A stretch of DNA of 64,000 nt from Climacium dendroides (GCA_950106755.1 OX467083.1:34219029-34283028); one strand, 5' to 3'; positions 26,448 to 38,431 are shown, counted from the first letter of the stretch. Numbers and translations: made by a program. The notes: generated by a model not told the origin, from the letters alone.

Positions 26448-26649
26448 GTGACAGTCCCTTCTACCCATCATCGAGGCACTGACCCCACCTGGCCTCAAAT
26501 AAACTCACAAGCAATATGAACCACAGTTCATCCTTTACTTGTGTCAAATTTTTTTAAAAAAAAAATCATCTTCCAACTACAATAAAGTTCCCTTTATTGG
26601 TGTGTAAAGATTTCGGAGATAAGCTTTTCAACTCTATTAAGTTTCAAGT

Positions 26650-26886
26650 GAGAAGTGAATCTCACTATATACACATGGGGTGGTAGGAAGTAGAACAAAC
26701 AATGTGGGATAAGTAGAATTAGATTAAGAAGGAGCTCAACACTCATAGTTAATTCAAAGTTCATTCTACTATGCCTATTTTTGAATTAATTATTAGTGTT
26801 CAGCTCCTACTTACTTTAATTTTACTTATCCCACATTGTTTGTTCTACCTTTTACCACCCCATGTGTATATAGTGAGCTTCTCTTC
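26650..26886. repeat. Foldback element with arms of about 105 bp
   Basis: Left arm 26650-26758 and right arm 26781-26886 are near-perfect reverse complements (for example CTCACTATATACACATGGGG at left and CCCCATGTGTATATAGTGAG at right) around a spacer of about 22 bp. The transcript would form a very long hairpin. It is nested inside the Harbinger-like element. Confidence 0.88.
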
Positions 26887-27568
26887 TTCCTCAAAACTCA
26901 AAATATGTTAGGAGTGCTTTTGAAACAATGTGAGGTAATGCATTGAAAGTTAAATTTTTGTAAATTTTATTTCAAAACCTTCAAACTGTTTTCATTTAAT
27001 ATCCATTATGCACCCCAGCTTGGCGTGTCAGCCATGGGTCAGAGTGGGAAGCCCCACTCTCCAAATCCACACGCCAAGGTTGCACTAGGCGCCCCTACTT
27101 GAAGTGCAGCCGTGGCAATGCTCTAAACTACTGACGTTTCCTACGATGAGCGACCTTACCTGAGCACCCACGCAAGCTCGGCTAATGTTCCAGTGGGAAC
27201 TCCCCCTCCACTTTTACGTGTTCCTATCCTAATATTGCTGACATAATGACTGGTGTGAACAGACCCTAACCCATATTGTTTCACATTCTTTGGAGCTTTG
27301 TGAAATTAGTTATGAAATTTTGAAGTTGAAATGGCATAGGGCTTTGAAATCATGCACCTCCTCAAATGTACATTGCTCGTACATTGTTGAAGTTTACAAA
27401 AAAGCAACAAGTACAAATAGTGTACATTTGAGGAGGTGGGTGATTTTAGAGCATGCTTGCTTTTAGAACCTCCTACCATAGTGAATGGTCACACAATTAG
27501 ACTCCCTTCTTCCACGTCTTGGTCCTTCCGAGATTGTCCACTTTGTCCCTTGAGGTGTCTAATTATGA

Positions 27569-27888
27569 GGTAGGAGGTTCACAAAGTACCCATTTAAGAG
27601 TTGAAATTGAATTTGGGGAGATGAAACTTCTTGAAATATTTTTTAGTGACTTTCCTTGAAAAAAAATGGAATTGACATCTAACTCAAGTTGTTTTATATT
27701 TCTTGGAGCTTTGAGGAATTTGTTATGGATTTTTGAAGTTGAAATGGAATGAATTCTAAAATTGTCCATCTCCTAAAATGTGAACTATTTGTACATTGCT
27801 GATACATTGAAAAAGAAACATATGCAAGTAGTGTATATTTGAGGAGGTGGGTGATTTTAGAGCTTGAGTGCTTCATAGACCTCCTACC
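27569..27888 (-). mobile_element. MITE family F1, copy E (complete)
   Basis: Terminal inverted repeats GGTAGGAGGT and ACCTCCTACC bound 320 bp of non-coding sequence containing 'gaggaggtgggtgattttag', 'gtacattg..gatacattgaa' and 'ggagctttgaggaattt'. With copy F it defines the family. Confidence 0.8.
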
Positions 27889-30536
27889 TTACTCAAAGTC
27901 ATAGAATTATCCCAAATCCAATTTGTCTCTCCAACTATTTTTTCCAAATAAAACACCAAATTTTTTTAACTATATGATGGGTTTCTATTATTTATATATA
28001 TTCCCATAAAGCTTATGCAAAATCACATCTCCAATAAATTTAAAAAAAAAATTACACCAAACATTGACATCATGGTACCCTACCCAAATGGTATTGGAAG
28101 GCAAGGCAACAACTGCCTCTTTTGAACACATTGTATATAACAATGCAATGTGTTCAAATTTTTTTTTATTCAATTTACCCCCATTCCACCCCCTTGAAAA
28201 CTTAATTTAAATTCAATTCATTTCATTACCCCCCATCCCAACCCTATTTGTAATTTTGGAGTGTCATTTTGTGTGACATTCAACATGGGATATATAATGA
28301 ATGTTGTATCTGTATCCATATCCCAATTTTGTATTCATGGTGTATATTTGTATCCATACAAATACACTATACCTAGTGTATATCCATATTCATATCCATA
28401 CTATTATAGTATCCTTACTTTGTATCCATACTAATACATTATTCCTAGTCTATACCTGTATCTCGTATCCCATATCATATCCCAAGTTGTTTTTTAAAGA
28501 TCAATGGCATTGGAAAGGAGGGGTACAAAACTAAGAGGTGTTGTTAATTGGAAAACTAGGATGGTTCACCTCTTTTTGTTACATTGTGGTACCCTATCCA
28601 AATTCCATTAGTAGTGGGACTTTAGGGTATAACCACACATTTTAAAAATCATTCTAATAAGTTATTTTGTATTAGGGTTCTCTAATAGAAAAAGGGGAAA
28701 AAATCATATGCACATTATTTAGAATTTTTATGCAATAAAACGCAAGTGGATCCTTAAAATTATAAGTTATAGTGAATTATTTCAAAACTTCAAAACTAAA
28801 AGTTGTAGGAGATTATAAGTATAATGTCAGTGAATCTATAATCTAGTTGATGGATAGTTGCGCACAAAAAAAAAGATTCATAGTTCAATGACTTTTATCA
28901 GTTTATGTTGTAACTCCAAAGAACTTGAAATTTAAATCTAACATTATTTTATACCTTAGCCCTTAAATCCAAAGGACTTTTACACCTCAAAACCATTCAA
29001 AATTGCCATTTCTATTGAACTGAGCTATGCAAAGAAAGAAATGGTTTTGGTATAAATCCAACTATAGGGTACTTCACTAAACTTGTATAAGAGTATATTT
29101 TTAAAATTCGCAAAGTTTGATCCTATAGATGGAAGATATTAGGGTGAGTGCAAGAAAGACTAGTCCTTTTTTGCGTCACACTTCGAGTGATAGAGTTGTC
29201 ATTGGCCACAACTTTTGGAGGTTCAAGAAATTGAAGTTGAAATTTTTTTGGGAGGTGGAGAACTCTATAGCCACGAGAGGCCATATTTTTTAAGAATTAA
29301 AAAAAATCAATTTCTAATTAAATTCTAATTTAGCTCATTTATCACACTTTGTAATTTAGGGGGTTTTAGTATTGGGGAGTATTCAATTTTGATCATTTTG
29401 AGCTGAAGTTTTTATGGGCTCTTCCTATAATGTATTTGCATGATCCTACCAAAGGATTTAAAAAAAACCTCAATTTCAAGTGCGTCAGGAGCGCTCGAAT
29501 AAAGGTCACTTGCGCGCACCATTTTGAACAATATAGATGATGTTTTTTTGGGGGGGCGGGTGAAATGTAATGAGGACAAAGTCTATCAAAATGGCCATTT
29601 TTTATTTTTAAAAATAATGGTTCTCTTTTTTTTCTAAAAATTTAAAAGTGGACTTCACTATTTCCAGTGAGAAACTAGGACCCCAGGCTACAACAGTACT
29701 ATAAGACAACATCTAGTATTTGGTAATACTCCTATAGGGCAGAAAATGGGGCCAATGTCAAAATTCCTTGGAAAATGTTGAAGCACTGCATTGTACAGTA
29801 GCTAGACACTTGTCAATTGTAACCTCAATCTGCAGATTTATCAACGGTCCACAATAATTTCCAATTCTGCAGTACAGTACTGTAGTACTCATAGTACTGA
29901 GTCGCTGAAAATATGTACTAAGCAAAACGCTACGAAAATTGGTGAGTCTTTCTTGCACTCGCCCATTAGCCATAGAAGTTGAAGAAAAAATTTATTTGAA
30001 CCCAACGAAAGAATTTTAGATGACTTTGATTGTTGTTTGAGGCAATTTTTTGTACTACGGATTTCGATTCTTAAAATCCACTATAATGAAGACCATGTTA
30101 AACTTATCTCCATCAATTTTAAAGGTAACAAAGATGTGGAACACCTCTAATAAAATCTTGCAATGCCAAGATGTGCTTAGAATTCACAATATGCTACATT
30201 CTTTGCAAAAGCTTTTTCCACCATACAATTTTTCAATACAAGAATTTCAATGGTAAATTGAAAGATTTATACACTCTTTACAAGCACAAAAAACCCCTCA
30301 AATCTTTTAATTTCTATAGGAAATAGAAGGCTAATACAAACACCTAAGTGCCTAAGACATTGGGCATTGATGCATTGTTGAAGAAAGGATTTCATTCAAG
30401 GCTTTTTTTGGCTTTCTAGTGCCAAATTGCACCCAAAAAAACTAATTTGGCTAAAAAATGGCCAAAATTTGTGAATTTTTTTGCAAAAAAATTTGGATTT
30501 AAAATTAAATTTGGATGAAATTGCCAAAATATGGAT
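27889..30536. other. AT-rich intergenic region
   Basis: Holds a degenerate TGTATCCATA-type minisatellite (28300-28480) and a stretch near 28950-29460 that faintly resembles the P1/P2 interior. No supported gene. Confidence 0.45.
28300..28480. repeat. Degenerate minisatellite, TGTATCCATA-type units
   Basis: About ten irregular units built on 'tgtatccata' and 'ctatacctagtg' follow one another. The apparent 77-aa open frame here is a by-product of the repeat. Confidence 0.7.
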
Positions 30537-30638
30537 GGAAATAGAATTAGAGACATGTGATATGTACAAATGTAATATTTTCTATCCAATATGTGGATGA
30601 ATGTTGAAATTTGGAATACCACATGAACATTTTATATC

Positions 30639-30650
30639 CCCTCTTTGGCA
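30639..30650 (+). repeat. Target-site duplication, left copy
   Basis: CCCTCTTTGGCA, identical to 47766-47777. The rest of the left flank continues the repeat paralogous to 23629-23740. Confidence 0.85.
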
Positions 30651-30891
30651 GGGTTGCTAGCGTGTGAGCTTGTGAGCGTGAGCATGTGAGCCTGTGAGCG
30701 TGAGAGCGGGAACTTTTTTGTTGGAAATTCAGATGAAGGACCTATGACCGTGGATCTTATGATTGTTCATTTTTATAATTTTGAAGACAAAATCTTTCTG
30801 GATTGTTTAGGAAAAATGGTTAATAATTCAACCCAAATAAACCCAAACAATTGTACATGAATTATTACATATAAGTGGTTTATGGTATGAA

Positions 30892-30990
30892 GGTTTAGGG
30901 TTTAGGGTTTACGGTTTAGGATTTAGGATATGTAGTGGTAAGTTATTCTATACATGTGTTTAATGGTATTGAATGTTTAGGGTTTAGGGT
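30892..30990 (+). repeat. Telomere-like GGTTTAG repeats near the left TIR
   Basis: A short array of GTTTAGG(G) units, several perfect, at 30892-30930, with two more near 30978. They match the plant telomere unit TTTAGGG. Only a few units are present, so this is an interstitial telomere-like tract, not a chromosome end. Confidence 0.7.
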
Positions 30991-31118
30991 TCACTCCAAG
31001 ACAAAATTTGAAAATAACAATGTGTACAATGAATGTAACCATAAAACACACAAATCCACTCATATGAAAAAAGAAATACAAGAAACTATAACTCACAAGA
31101 CATGTCTACCTTGTGAAT

Positions 31119-34100
31119 CTAGGCAACAGAGGATTCGGTTGCAAAATCATTGTTAGCAGAAGAATCAGAAGTCTCTCTACCTTCCGATGCACTTACATCT
31201 AAATACTCTAACACATTTAAAGCATAAGTGTCTTGTCGCTTCTTTGGTTTAGAACCACCAAACTCTATAAATGCCGAGGCCATCTGCTCTGCATACACTA
31301 GCAAAATGAAAAGACTTTTCCGGAGTCAAAACAAGTCTTCTTTTGCGCAATGTTGCATCGTGGAATGTCACTTTTTGGTGTCTGCAAAATCAAATTAAAA
31401 TATGTTAAAATCATAAACACAAGCAACAAAATATTCACATTGAATGCACACCTCTGAAAACTTACTTACTAGTGTTTTGATTCCGAGAAAAACTAAAGAC
31501 CTCCACCTCCATTGCATCAGGATCTTTAATATTGTCATCCTCTTCCTCTTCTTCTGTCGTCTCTTCCTCCTCAATCATCCTCTTCATAGGTAGCAAGATC
31601 ACGTTGAAAATGGCTTCATCCTTCTCCAAAGCTACAGCATGTCGGCCCGTCCCTCGACATGTCGTAATTGATGCACCTAACAATAAACACATGCAATTCA
31701 TTAGCAAAATTGGGGATTCAGAATTTTATAAATGAAAACAATTCCACTTGAGCTTAACCTTACCAGTTGCTCCTGTATTATCGAAGACAATGTCTCCTTC
31801 GCTTGTTGTTCCTTCAATGATGAATTGAAGAAGCCTTGCGTCTTTCTCACGAGGACCCCGCCACGATACGCTTCCATTCATCAACATACTATCAATGGTG
31901 GAATAGTCGATCAACGTATCGTCACGTTCAAGATCTACTTTGGCCTTCTTCATTGCTTCAATCAACTTGAACTTGAACTGAGACTTCCGTCTCTTGTCAA
32001 GCATCTTCACCAACAACGAGATTCCGAACTTCATTGTCTGCAAGTCCAAAATTCAATTAAACATTTATAATACATAATGCAATCAATCCCAAGCACAAAA
32101 ATAAAACAACCACTAAATTGCAAGACATCCATACCGTGTTTGTCGGATTGAGGCCTGAAGTCAAGTGCATGCGATTGATTCCCAACCACTCTTTCAACTT
32201 TAAGAATGGATATGCCTGAGTCAAACCAACCACCACGCCCCTTGCCTTTGCACTCCAGGAATGAAAAATGACAAAACAACCATTGTCTTGCAAATGTTTT
32301 GTTGCAAATAAAATTGTCTGTTCAATCTCTTTGAACTCTTTATCATGGTTCCATTTGGGCACATGGTTTTCTAGTACAGACACTCCTAGAACAAGGAGGT
32401 TTTCTTGAAGGTCAAACAAAATGAGATCAACTCCAGCCTTTTTGCTCATCTCGCCATTGAACATGCGAGTCTTGCCATCAGCCACCTGCATACAAAATAT
32501 CTATAAATGATTCCAAGAATTCAAAATAACAAGTTCATGCAATATGTTGATATTGTGACATGGCAAAAACTCAAATATAAAATACACACCTTCACCAAGA
32601 ACTCCATAACTTCCCCATAGCATGATCCATTTTCCTTGCCTTCATTTTCCATCACATCAATGATAGAGTTGTTGAGAATCAACTCCTCCGTGTTCACCTC
32701 CTCGTCATCTCCAATAACAATCACTTGGGTGCCTTGTGTGACCATCTCTTCAGTGAGCTCTTGCAAGACCGCCTTCCTCTTCACGCCACTATGTGTTCTA
32801 GACTCCATTTGCGATCCTTGGTCCACTGTACAAGATCCAGGTACTTGATCTCTACCCTCCACCTTCTTCTTCCCTTTACCTTTATGCTTCCCTTCCTTCT
32901 CTGCCTCCTTCTCCTTCTCAGCCAACTTTGCTAAACGCTCTGCTCCTTTCTTCTCCTTGTTAGCCTTCATGTCGTTTTTTTTTCTTCTTCTCATCTGCAA
33001 TTGTTCTGCGTAAAATAGCTTTCTTCTTTTGGGCATCGGGAAGGTCCGCAAATTCGGGCACCTCTAAATCAATCACCCCAAGTCCGTCAAATGATTTGCG
33101 CAATGTAACTTCTGAAGAGTGGGTGTACTCCAGTGGGCACTCCAAGTACCATCCGCCACCAACCAAATTAGCTGTTGTAAACGTCCGGAGCTGAGTGGGT
33201 GAAAACATGCACTCTTTTGAACTCCAATCCACCCAAGACATAAGGAAAGGAGGTAGAGAGCCTTGTGAAATAGCGCCTTTAGAAACAAGCTCGAGATTGA
33301 AGTACCTAGAACATGAGCACAATCATAAGCCAATGTTTGAAAAGATAGTAGCCTATATAATTTTTAGAATATTAGGTCTTGTATTTTATCAACTTCAACA
33401 CTCATAAATGTTCAAAGAACTCAATTGAACATGAAATGAATCCCTTCCAAGATTACATTGAACTATGCTTCACCAAAAGGTGGGGTACTAGAAGGGAGCC
33501 AGAACACCCCCGTCGGGTCCGAAGGAGGTATTCATGGTCCCTTTTGATACTCCAATTTTTTTATTTTTTTTATTTTTAGTCGGAAAAATGAACAATTTTC
33601 ATTCTTAAGGAGAAACACAACATAGAACCAAAGGAAAAGGTCCCTAGAAAACTTTTATTAACTTTTTTTAAATGAACATCAACAAGAAAAAATGAACACA
33701 AGGTAAATTCCAATTGCTAGTTTCAAGGATCAAAAAATATTGTCTCTTTATTATTTTCTATTCATTTGCCTAAAAGTAATTTATAAAAAAGAAATAAACA
33801 TCTTGAAATAAGTAACCATTCAGAAATGATCCAAACTTATTATTCATCTACCATATCATTTTTAAAAAAAAATGATAAGTTCTCTTAGAAAACAAAAAAT
33901 GGGGGTACTAGCAGGGAGTCCTTGTACCCCCTTTGGATCCAACAAGGGTATGAAGGCTCCCTCCCAGTACTCCTACTTTTGGATTCCCAAGAGATTTAAA
34001 GAAAAATTATAAAAATTGAAAAATAATTTTTTAATTTTTATTTCACTTGTCAATTTCAACATTAAATTATATATTTGAAATCTTACCGGTATAGAACCCT

Positions 34101-36891
34101 CCGGACGGCTTGGTCCGATCCTTCGCGACTCGAGAATGAATCATGCTTTTTGAAGTTGTTGGTTCCCTTCAAAGTTGGGCCAAATGCATATTCCCATAGC
34201 TTCACCCTCCACCCCTGAATGTACGCCGCTAGAGTTTCTGGGGGTTTGGGCAAGTCCATGTTGATGACTAGCTTGTCATTTGCCACAATGTCGTCTAAAT
34301 ACTCCTGAGCTGCGTCTTCAAGCTACATGAAACAAAACAATTAACTTTCTCATCCAAGAAATGCAACTTTCATTGAACAAAAAGTTATTCATTTCAAATA
34401 CAGCAAAGGGCATGAAATTGCATTCAAAATAACTATTCTTGACAACAACCATTTTGTATGGTAAGGGACATTACCCCGGCCCACCAAACAATTTTTCCAA
34501 GAAAAATTGTGAATTTATCTTCTGAGACTGGGGGCCCTGGAAACTTCAATGCCTCTTTTGAAGCACCGGAAGAATTCCACCATTTTAAGACTTTGAGCTT
34601 ATGAGCTGCAGACATTGTACTTGTTGCAAGCAATTGTAGCTTTTCCAAAGTCATTTCAGGAACCTCATTCCTAACCCAATGCTCCTCCACCTATAAAATA
34701 ACATTATGTTAATAAATATGCATCTTTTTCACAAAATAAGCAAAACAAAGAACTCATTTGATTGGAATTTTTAAAATTACCTCTTCAAGAAATTCTTTTC
34801 CAAGGGCAGGATTTGCAACGGCCAGTAACTTGCCCATCTTTCCACGTAACTTTGAGACTTTTTCTTTTGCTACAGATCTCATGGCGTCAGCAACTCCTCG
34901 GTTGGTTCTTTCTTCAGCAGGTGTCTTATCAAGGTAATGTCGAGTAGCAACGTCCGCAGCCTGAGAAATTTCATGCTGCAAATGATATTCATCACCAGAA
35001 ATTTGTAAGTAATGAAACTCAAAATTTAGAGCGCCTACCTTATTTTTTTGTAAAGAAAAAGAATGTAGGAGGCAAAACTAAACTCACCCTAAAATTAAAT
35101 GATGTGAAAACTTCCACGGGCATTGAATACCACGCCTTTCTACCCATTTGATACTCGCATTGCTTCCTTTCTGAGGGCCTCAACATCTCGTAGATCTTCT
35201 TTATCTCCATTTTCCCGTACTTTTGCACACGGTACAACGTGTGCACCAAATTTGTCTTCACATGTGAATCTTCAGTGGACCTGAAATATTAAACTCAAAT
35301 TTTCAATTCACACAACAATCATACAATCTATCATAAACCAACATGAATAAGATGAAACATAAATAAACAATGGAAAAATTAAGAAAAAGAAATCACGTAC
35401 TTGTTAATTGCATGCATCACTTGCATCGTCATTTCCACTTTTCCTTTGGTTTCTAGCATGATGCAATCCACCAAAAAATGCCAGTTGATGTCCAAAGGAT
35501 ACTTTCTTTGGATATGGCTCATCCATGCAATTTGTCGATGGTTGCCATCACATATGAAGAACTTCATATTCCTCATGAAATGCAACTCTGGCCTTGTTTC
35601 CAAAAATGCTACGAACTCATCATTTCTTTGTTGCCATAGGGGGCCCCAACTTTGAACCTCCTCCTACTGAACTCTGCTCTCTCGCCGGCCTCATTGGTTG
35701 TCGAAACATAAAATGACGCTGCTCCATCTCGATAACCATGAACAAAGTCTTCCTCAAGTTTCTGTAAATCGGAAGAAAGTGTTGGCCTAACCATCGGCAT
35801 TGGCACTAACCTGCAAAGCGGGATCTTCATGCGCGATAAGCTCTCTGGCTTAAACCTCAGTATCGATAATGTTGCCACAGAGTCGACCTTGTGAAAACAA
35901 CAAAGCTCATCCTCAAGAAAATCTTTGTCTTCTTCCTCAAACTCTGTCTCCTCCAGTGCCTTGTTCCAAATCTCATCCCGAACCGCTCCTAACATTACTT
36001 CACCTTCTATGTCTGGTTGCTGAGAGTCATCCGTTGCAGGTGTAACTTGGTGTTGCTGGTTTTGGGACAATATCAGTGGCAAATCTTCTCTCTATAAAAT
36101 AAAAAACACCAAATAGTAGAAATACAGTCCTTGTCAATAGAATGTCAAACAAGAAGCTTAAATAAAATGTATTCATCATAAAATTATACGTGCAATGATG
36201 TATACAATAATAGTATGAGTTTATTACCAAAAAATCTAGCTATGCTTTTGGCAAGTTGATAAAACAAAATGCTAGTTATTTATGAACGAAATTTATTAAT
36301 TCCATACAATGAATCAATCTTGAAAGTATTTATATAGTGTACGTCATACATACGTAGATACTTGACAAATGGAAATTTATATATGCATAGAATAAATTGC
36401 CACAAATTCATGTATCCTTTTCATTAAAAAAATCATTCAATGTCTACATCATCTTGAAAGTTGGAACACTGGTGAATGATGACCAAGCGATTATACCGCA
36501 ATTGTTTCCGTCCTGAACAATCACAACGCACAGGACCCCAAGGAATAGAAATCGACGGGGACGAATCAGCATCAGAGCTGAATGAAGAAGTGTCACTACC
36601 CTCTGTGTCAGAACTCTCCGCTGAGAAAACAAGTTTTCTAGGATCACGAGGCTTTGGGAAACTAATTCGGCTTCCCTTATCTTGCTCAAGCTCATCAGCA
36701 GCACGATCACACGCATCCATGATATCATCAAAACTCACCACATCCACTTCACGTCCTAAGTTGTCGCTTTCCATCATTGGAAGTGGCCTTGGCGTCTGTG
36801 TAACTCGCTCCTCCACAATCTCCTGGCCCAAGACTTCAGATTCTGCATGCAAAGATGATGCCATGCTAGGATTCACGTCCGTCGTGTCCAT
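31119..36891 (-). CDS. ParB-like domain plus beta-class DNA methyltransferase, multi-exon, frameshifted
   Basis: Candidate exons: 36891-36448, 36091-35401, 35280-35088, 34975-34781, 34690-34475, 34322-34087, 33305-32590, 32485-32135, 32037-31764, 31676-31466 and 31381 downward. Internal introns are GT-AG and phases agree if two 1-nt shifts (near 35648, and in an A-run near 32975) are treated as errors or mutations. Domain order: acidic N-terminus; ParB-like region (IPLCRLVPMPMVRP, then FFICDGNHRQIAW); helical middle; Lys/Glu-rich stretch; methyltransferase with DLILFDLQE at the motif IV position, then DNGCFVIFHSW, and a C-terminal motif X/I segment, LLQFIIEGTTSEGDIVFDNT, continuing to RHAVALEKDEAIF. 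Motif IV preceding motif I is the beta-class order. DPPY is replaced by DLQE, so catalysis is doubtful. The start exon and the last exon (another 1-nt shift near 31315) are uncertain. Confidence 0.6.
33489..33570. repeat. Palindromic element repeat D1
   Basis: Imperfect dyad: GGGGTACTAGAAGGGA on the left, core CGTCGGGTCCGA, and 'atggtcccttttgatactcc' on the right. It lies in the intron 33306-34086 of the ParB-methyltransferase gene. Confidence 0.7.
33900..33978. repeat. Palindromic element repeat D2
   Basis: Same design as D1: GGGGGTACTAGCAGGGAG, core TTTGGATCCAAC, right arm CTCCCTCCCAGTACTCC. Located in the same intron, about 410 bp from D1. Confidence 0.72.
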
Positions 36892-37694
36892 TTGCAAAGC
36901 ATTCGACCAAACAATTTAATATTTGACATAATAATGCAAAGAAATATGAATCAAGGGATGCTCTTCTAAAAGCTTTGGAAAGCAAAAAAAAATTAAAAAT
37001 TAAAAATTAAAAATTAAAAATAAAATAAAAATTAATAAAAATAAAAATCTAATTTTTCTAAGGCAAAGTATTTTTAAGGAACACTATAAGTGTAGAAGTC
37101 AAGTGTCACCTATGCATTTCAATTGCTTCATCTCTTATTCAAGGAAATAATTAAGGAATTGCTTTGATTATTATAGTGATTGTATCTAATAACATACTTT
37201 ATCCTTTGAACTTATCCCAACATAAAATGCAAGAAAAATGAGAAAAAATGAGATACATGAATGAATCTAAGGAACGAAATTTACAATTTAGTTATTTATC
37301 CTAAACTATCTAAATATGTTTTCAAAATAATAAAGACAAAAAATCTGTAGAAGCCTTTCAGAATTTCATACTTTAATATAATTTAATCAATGTGAAATTA
37401 ATATACAATATGCATGCATAAAATTAGTCATTCTTAAAATTTTCATATCATTTTCAATTTTTGTTTTAATAAATTATGAACAACTGAAATTACATATAGA
37501 CATGAAATTATGTATCCTACTATATGAATTATTGTAATTTCAGTGAAATCTACTCAAATAATGAACTATTACACATATTTGCATGATGAGGAACATATAA
37601 TAGAAAATATCATTAAAAAAATCAACATTGGAAGGAAAACAATAAAAAAAGGATATAATTCTAATTTGGGCCCTCTCATGTGACGGATTCATGT

Positions 37695-37761
37695 GGTGTC
37701 TTCAGATTCCGTTTAATGCCCGTCGGATCCGACAAGGGTTATAAAAGAACTTGAAGACACC
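37695..37761. repeat. Palindromic element repeat D3
   Basis: Arms GGTGTCTTCA and TGAAGACACC are exact complements around the perfect 12-bp palindrome GTCGGATCCGAC. The sequence CCCTCTCATGTGACGGA precedes it and recurs before D4. Confidence 0.78.
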
Positions 37762-37831
37762 CTTAAAATTAGTCATCGAAGCGGTACTTGTACTCTATTT
37801 TTTATTTGACCCTCTCATGTGACGGAATACA

Positions 37832-37903
37832 GGGGTAGCTGCAACTACTTATTTGACCCTAGTCGGACCCGACGGGGGTGCACTGCGATGCTCCCACTAC
37901 CCC
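37832..37903. repeat. Palindromic element repeat D4
   Basis: GGGGTAGCTGC at the left pairs loosely with the right arm ending CACTACCCC; the core is GTCGGACCCGAC. It is followed by 'gacttttgg', as are D2 and D7. Confidence 0.7.
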
Positions 37904-38357
37904 TAGATTCTGACTTTTGGAAAAATGGATCAACTCAAATTAAATAATTCGGCTATCTCCAGAAATGAAATTCTTGGAGTCTCCATTATGGAGTTTTCTT
38001 TTGTATATTTGCTACTCTCACCAAGACGGCATATCTTGATCCCAAAGTCATCCAAACTACAAATAATACATCCTGATTTTTGTACTCAACAATGCAAGAG
38101 GTCACAAATCATGAATAAACTTAGGAACCTAAGGTCACCAAATCCAAAACTAACCGAATCAAGAATTCAAGGAAGTAGTTCACCGCATCATGAAATGGAC
38201 AATTCCTGAACCCTACCCATTTGTAAACAAAGTTAGTCACCAAATCCAATCCGAACGCACGTACGCATCCTAGACGCATCCCAAATGCAAGACAAAACAA
38301 TTTGACTTCTCATGAACTGACGCTGCAGAGGGAGGAACGTCTCAAATGACAGAAAGT

Positions 38358-38431
38358 GGGGGTATCCAGAGCGTTGCAAGGGAACCCTGTCGGGTCCGAC
38401 GGAGGTCGGGCAGGTTGCTCAAGATACCCCC
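38358..38431. repeat. Palindromic element repeat D5
   Basis: Outer arms GGGGGTATC and GATACCCCC are exact complements; the core is GTCGGGTCCGAC. Confidence 0.75.

Larger units (their letters stand above)
25946..27269. mobile_element. PIF/Harbinger-like element, 1318 bp, TSD TAA
   Basis: Body 25949-27266. The termini GGCTCTGTTTGCAC and, in reverse complement, GGGTCTGTTCACAC fit the GGGTCTGTTTGG-type ends of PIF/Harbinger and Tourist elements. It is flanked by the 3-bp duplication TAA (25946-25948 and 27267-27269), the signature TSD of the superfamily. Deleting the element plus one TAA restores the F1 MITE sequence. No transposase frame was found; its interior carries two further palindromic insertions. 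Confidence 0.88.
25833..27477 (-). mobile_element. MITE family F1, copy D, split by an insertion
   Basis: The left part (25833-25948) and right part (27267-27477) together make one F1 copy. The family sequence 'catctaac.caagttgttt' is interrupted exactly after 'catctaa' and resumes with 'taacccatattgtttcac'. The right end is ACCTCCTACC. Everything between is the PIF/Harbinger-like element described separately. Confidence 0.8.

Noticed and set aside
28301..28534. 77-aa open frame
   Set aside because: Produced by the TGTATCCATA-type minisatellite, with repetitive Tyr/His/Ile composition.
31462..31735. Poly-serine plus-strand frame
   Set aside because: Antisense of the glutamate-rich tail of the methyltransferase exon.
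36476..36919. 147-aa plus-strand frame rich in serine
   Set aside because: Antisense of the acidic first exon of the ParB-methyltransferase gene; Ser-rich composition is the mirror of the Glu/Asp-rich sense frame.
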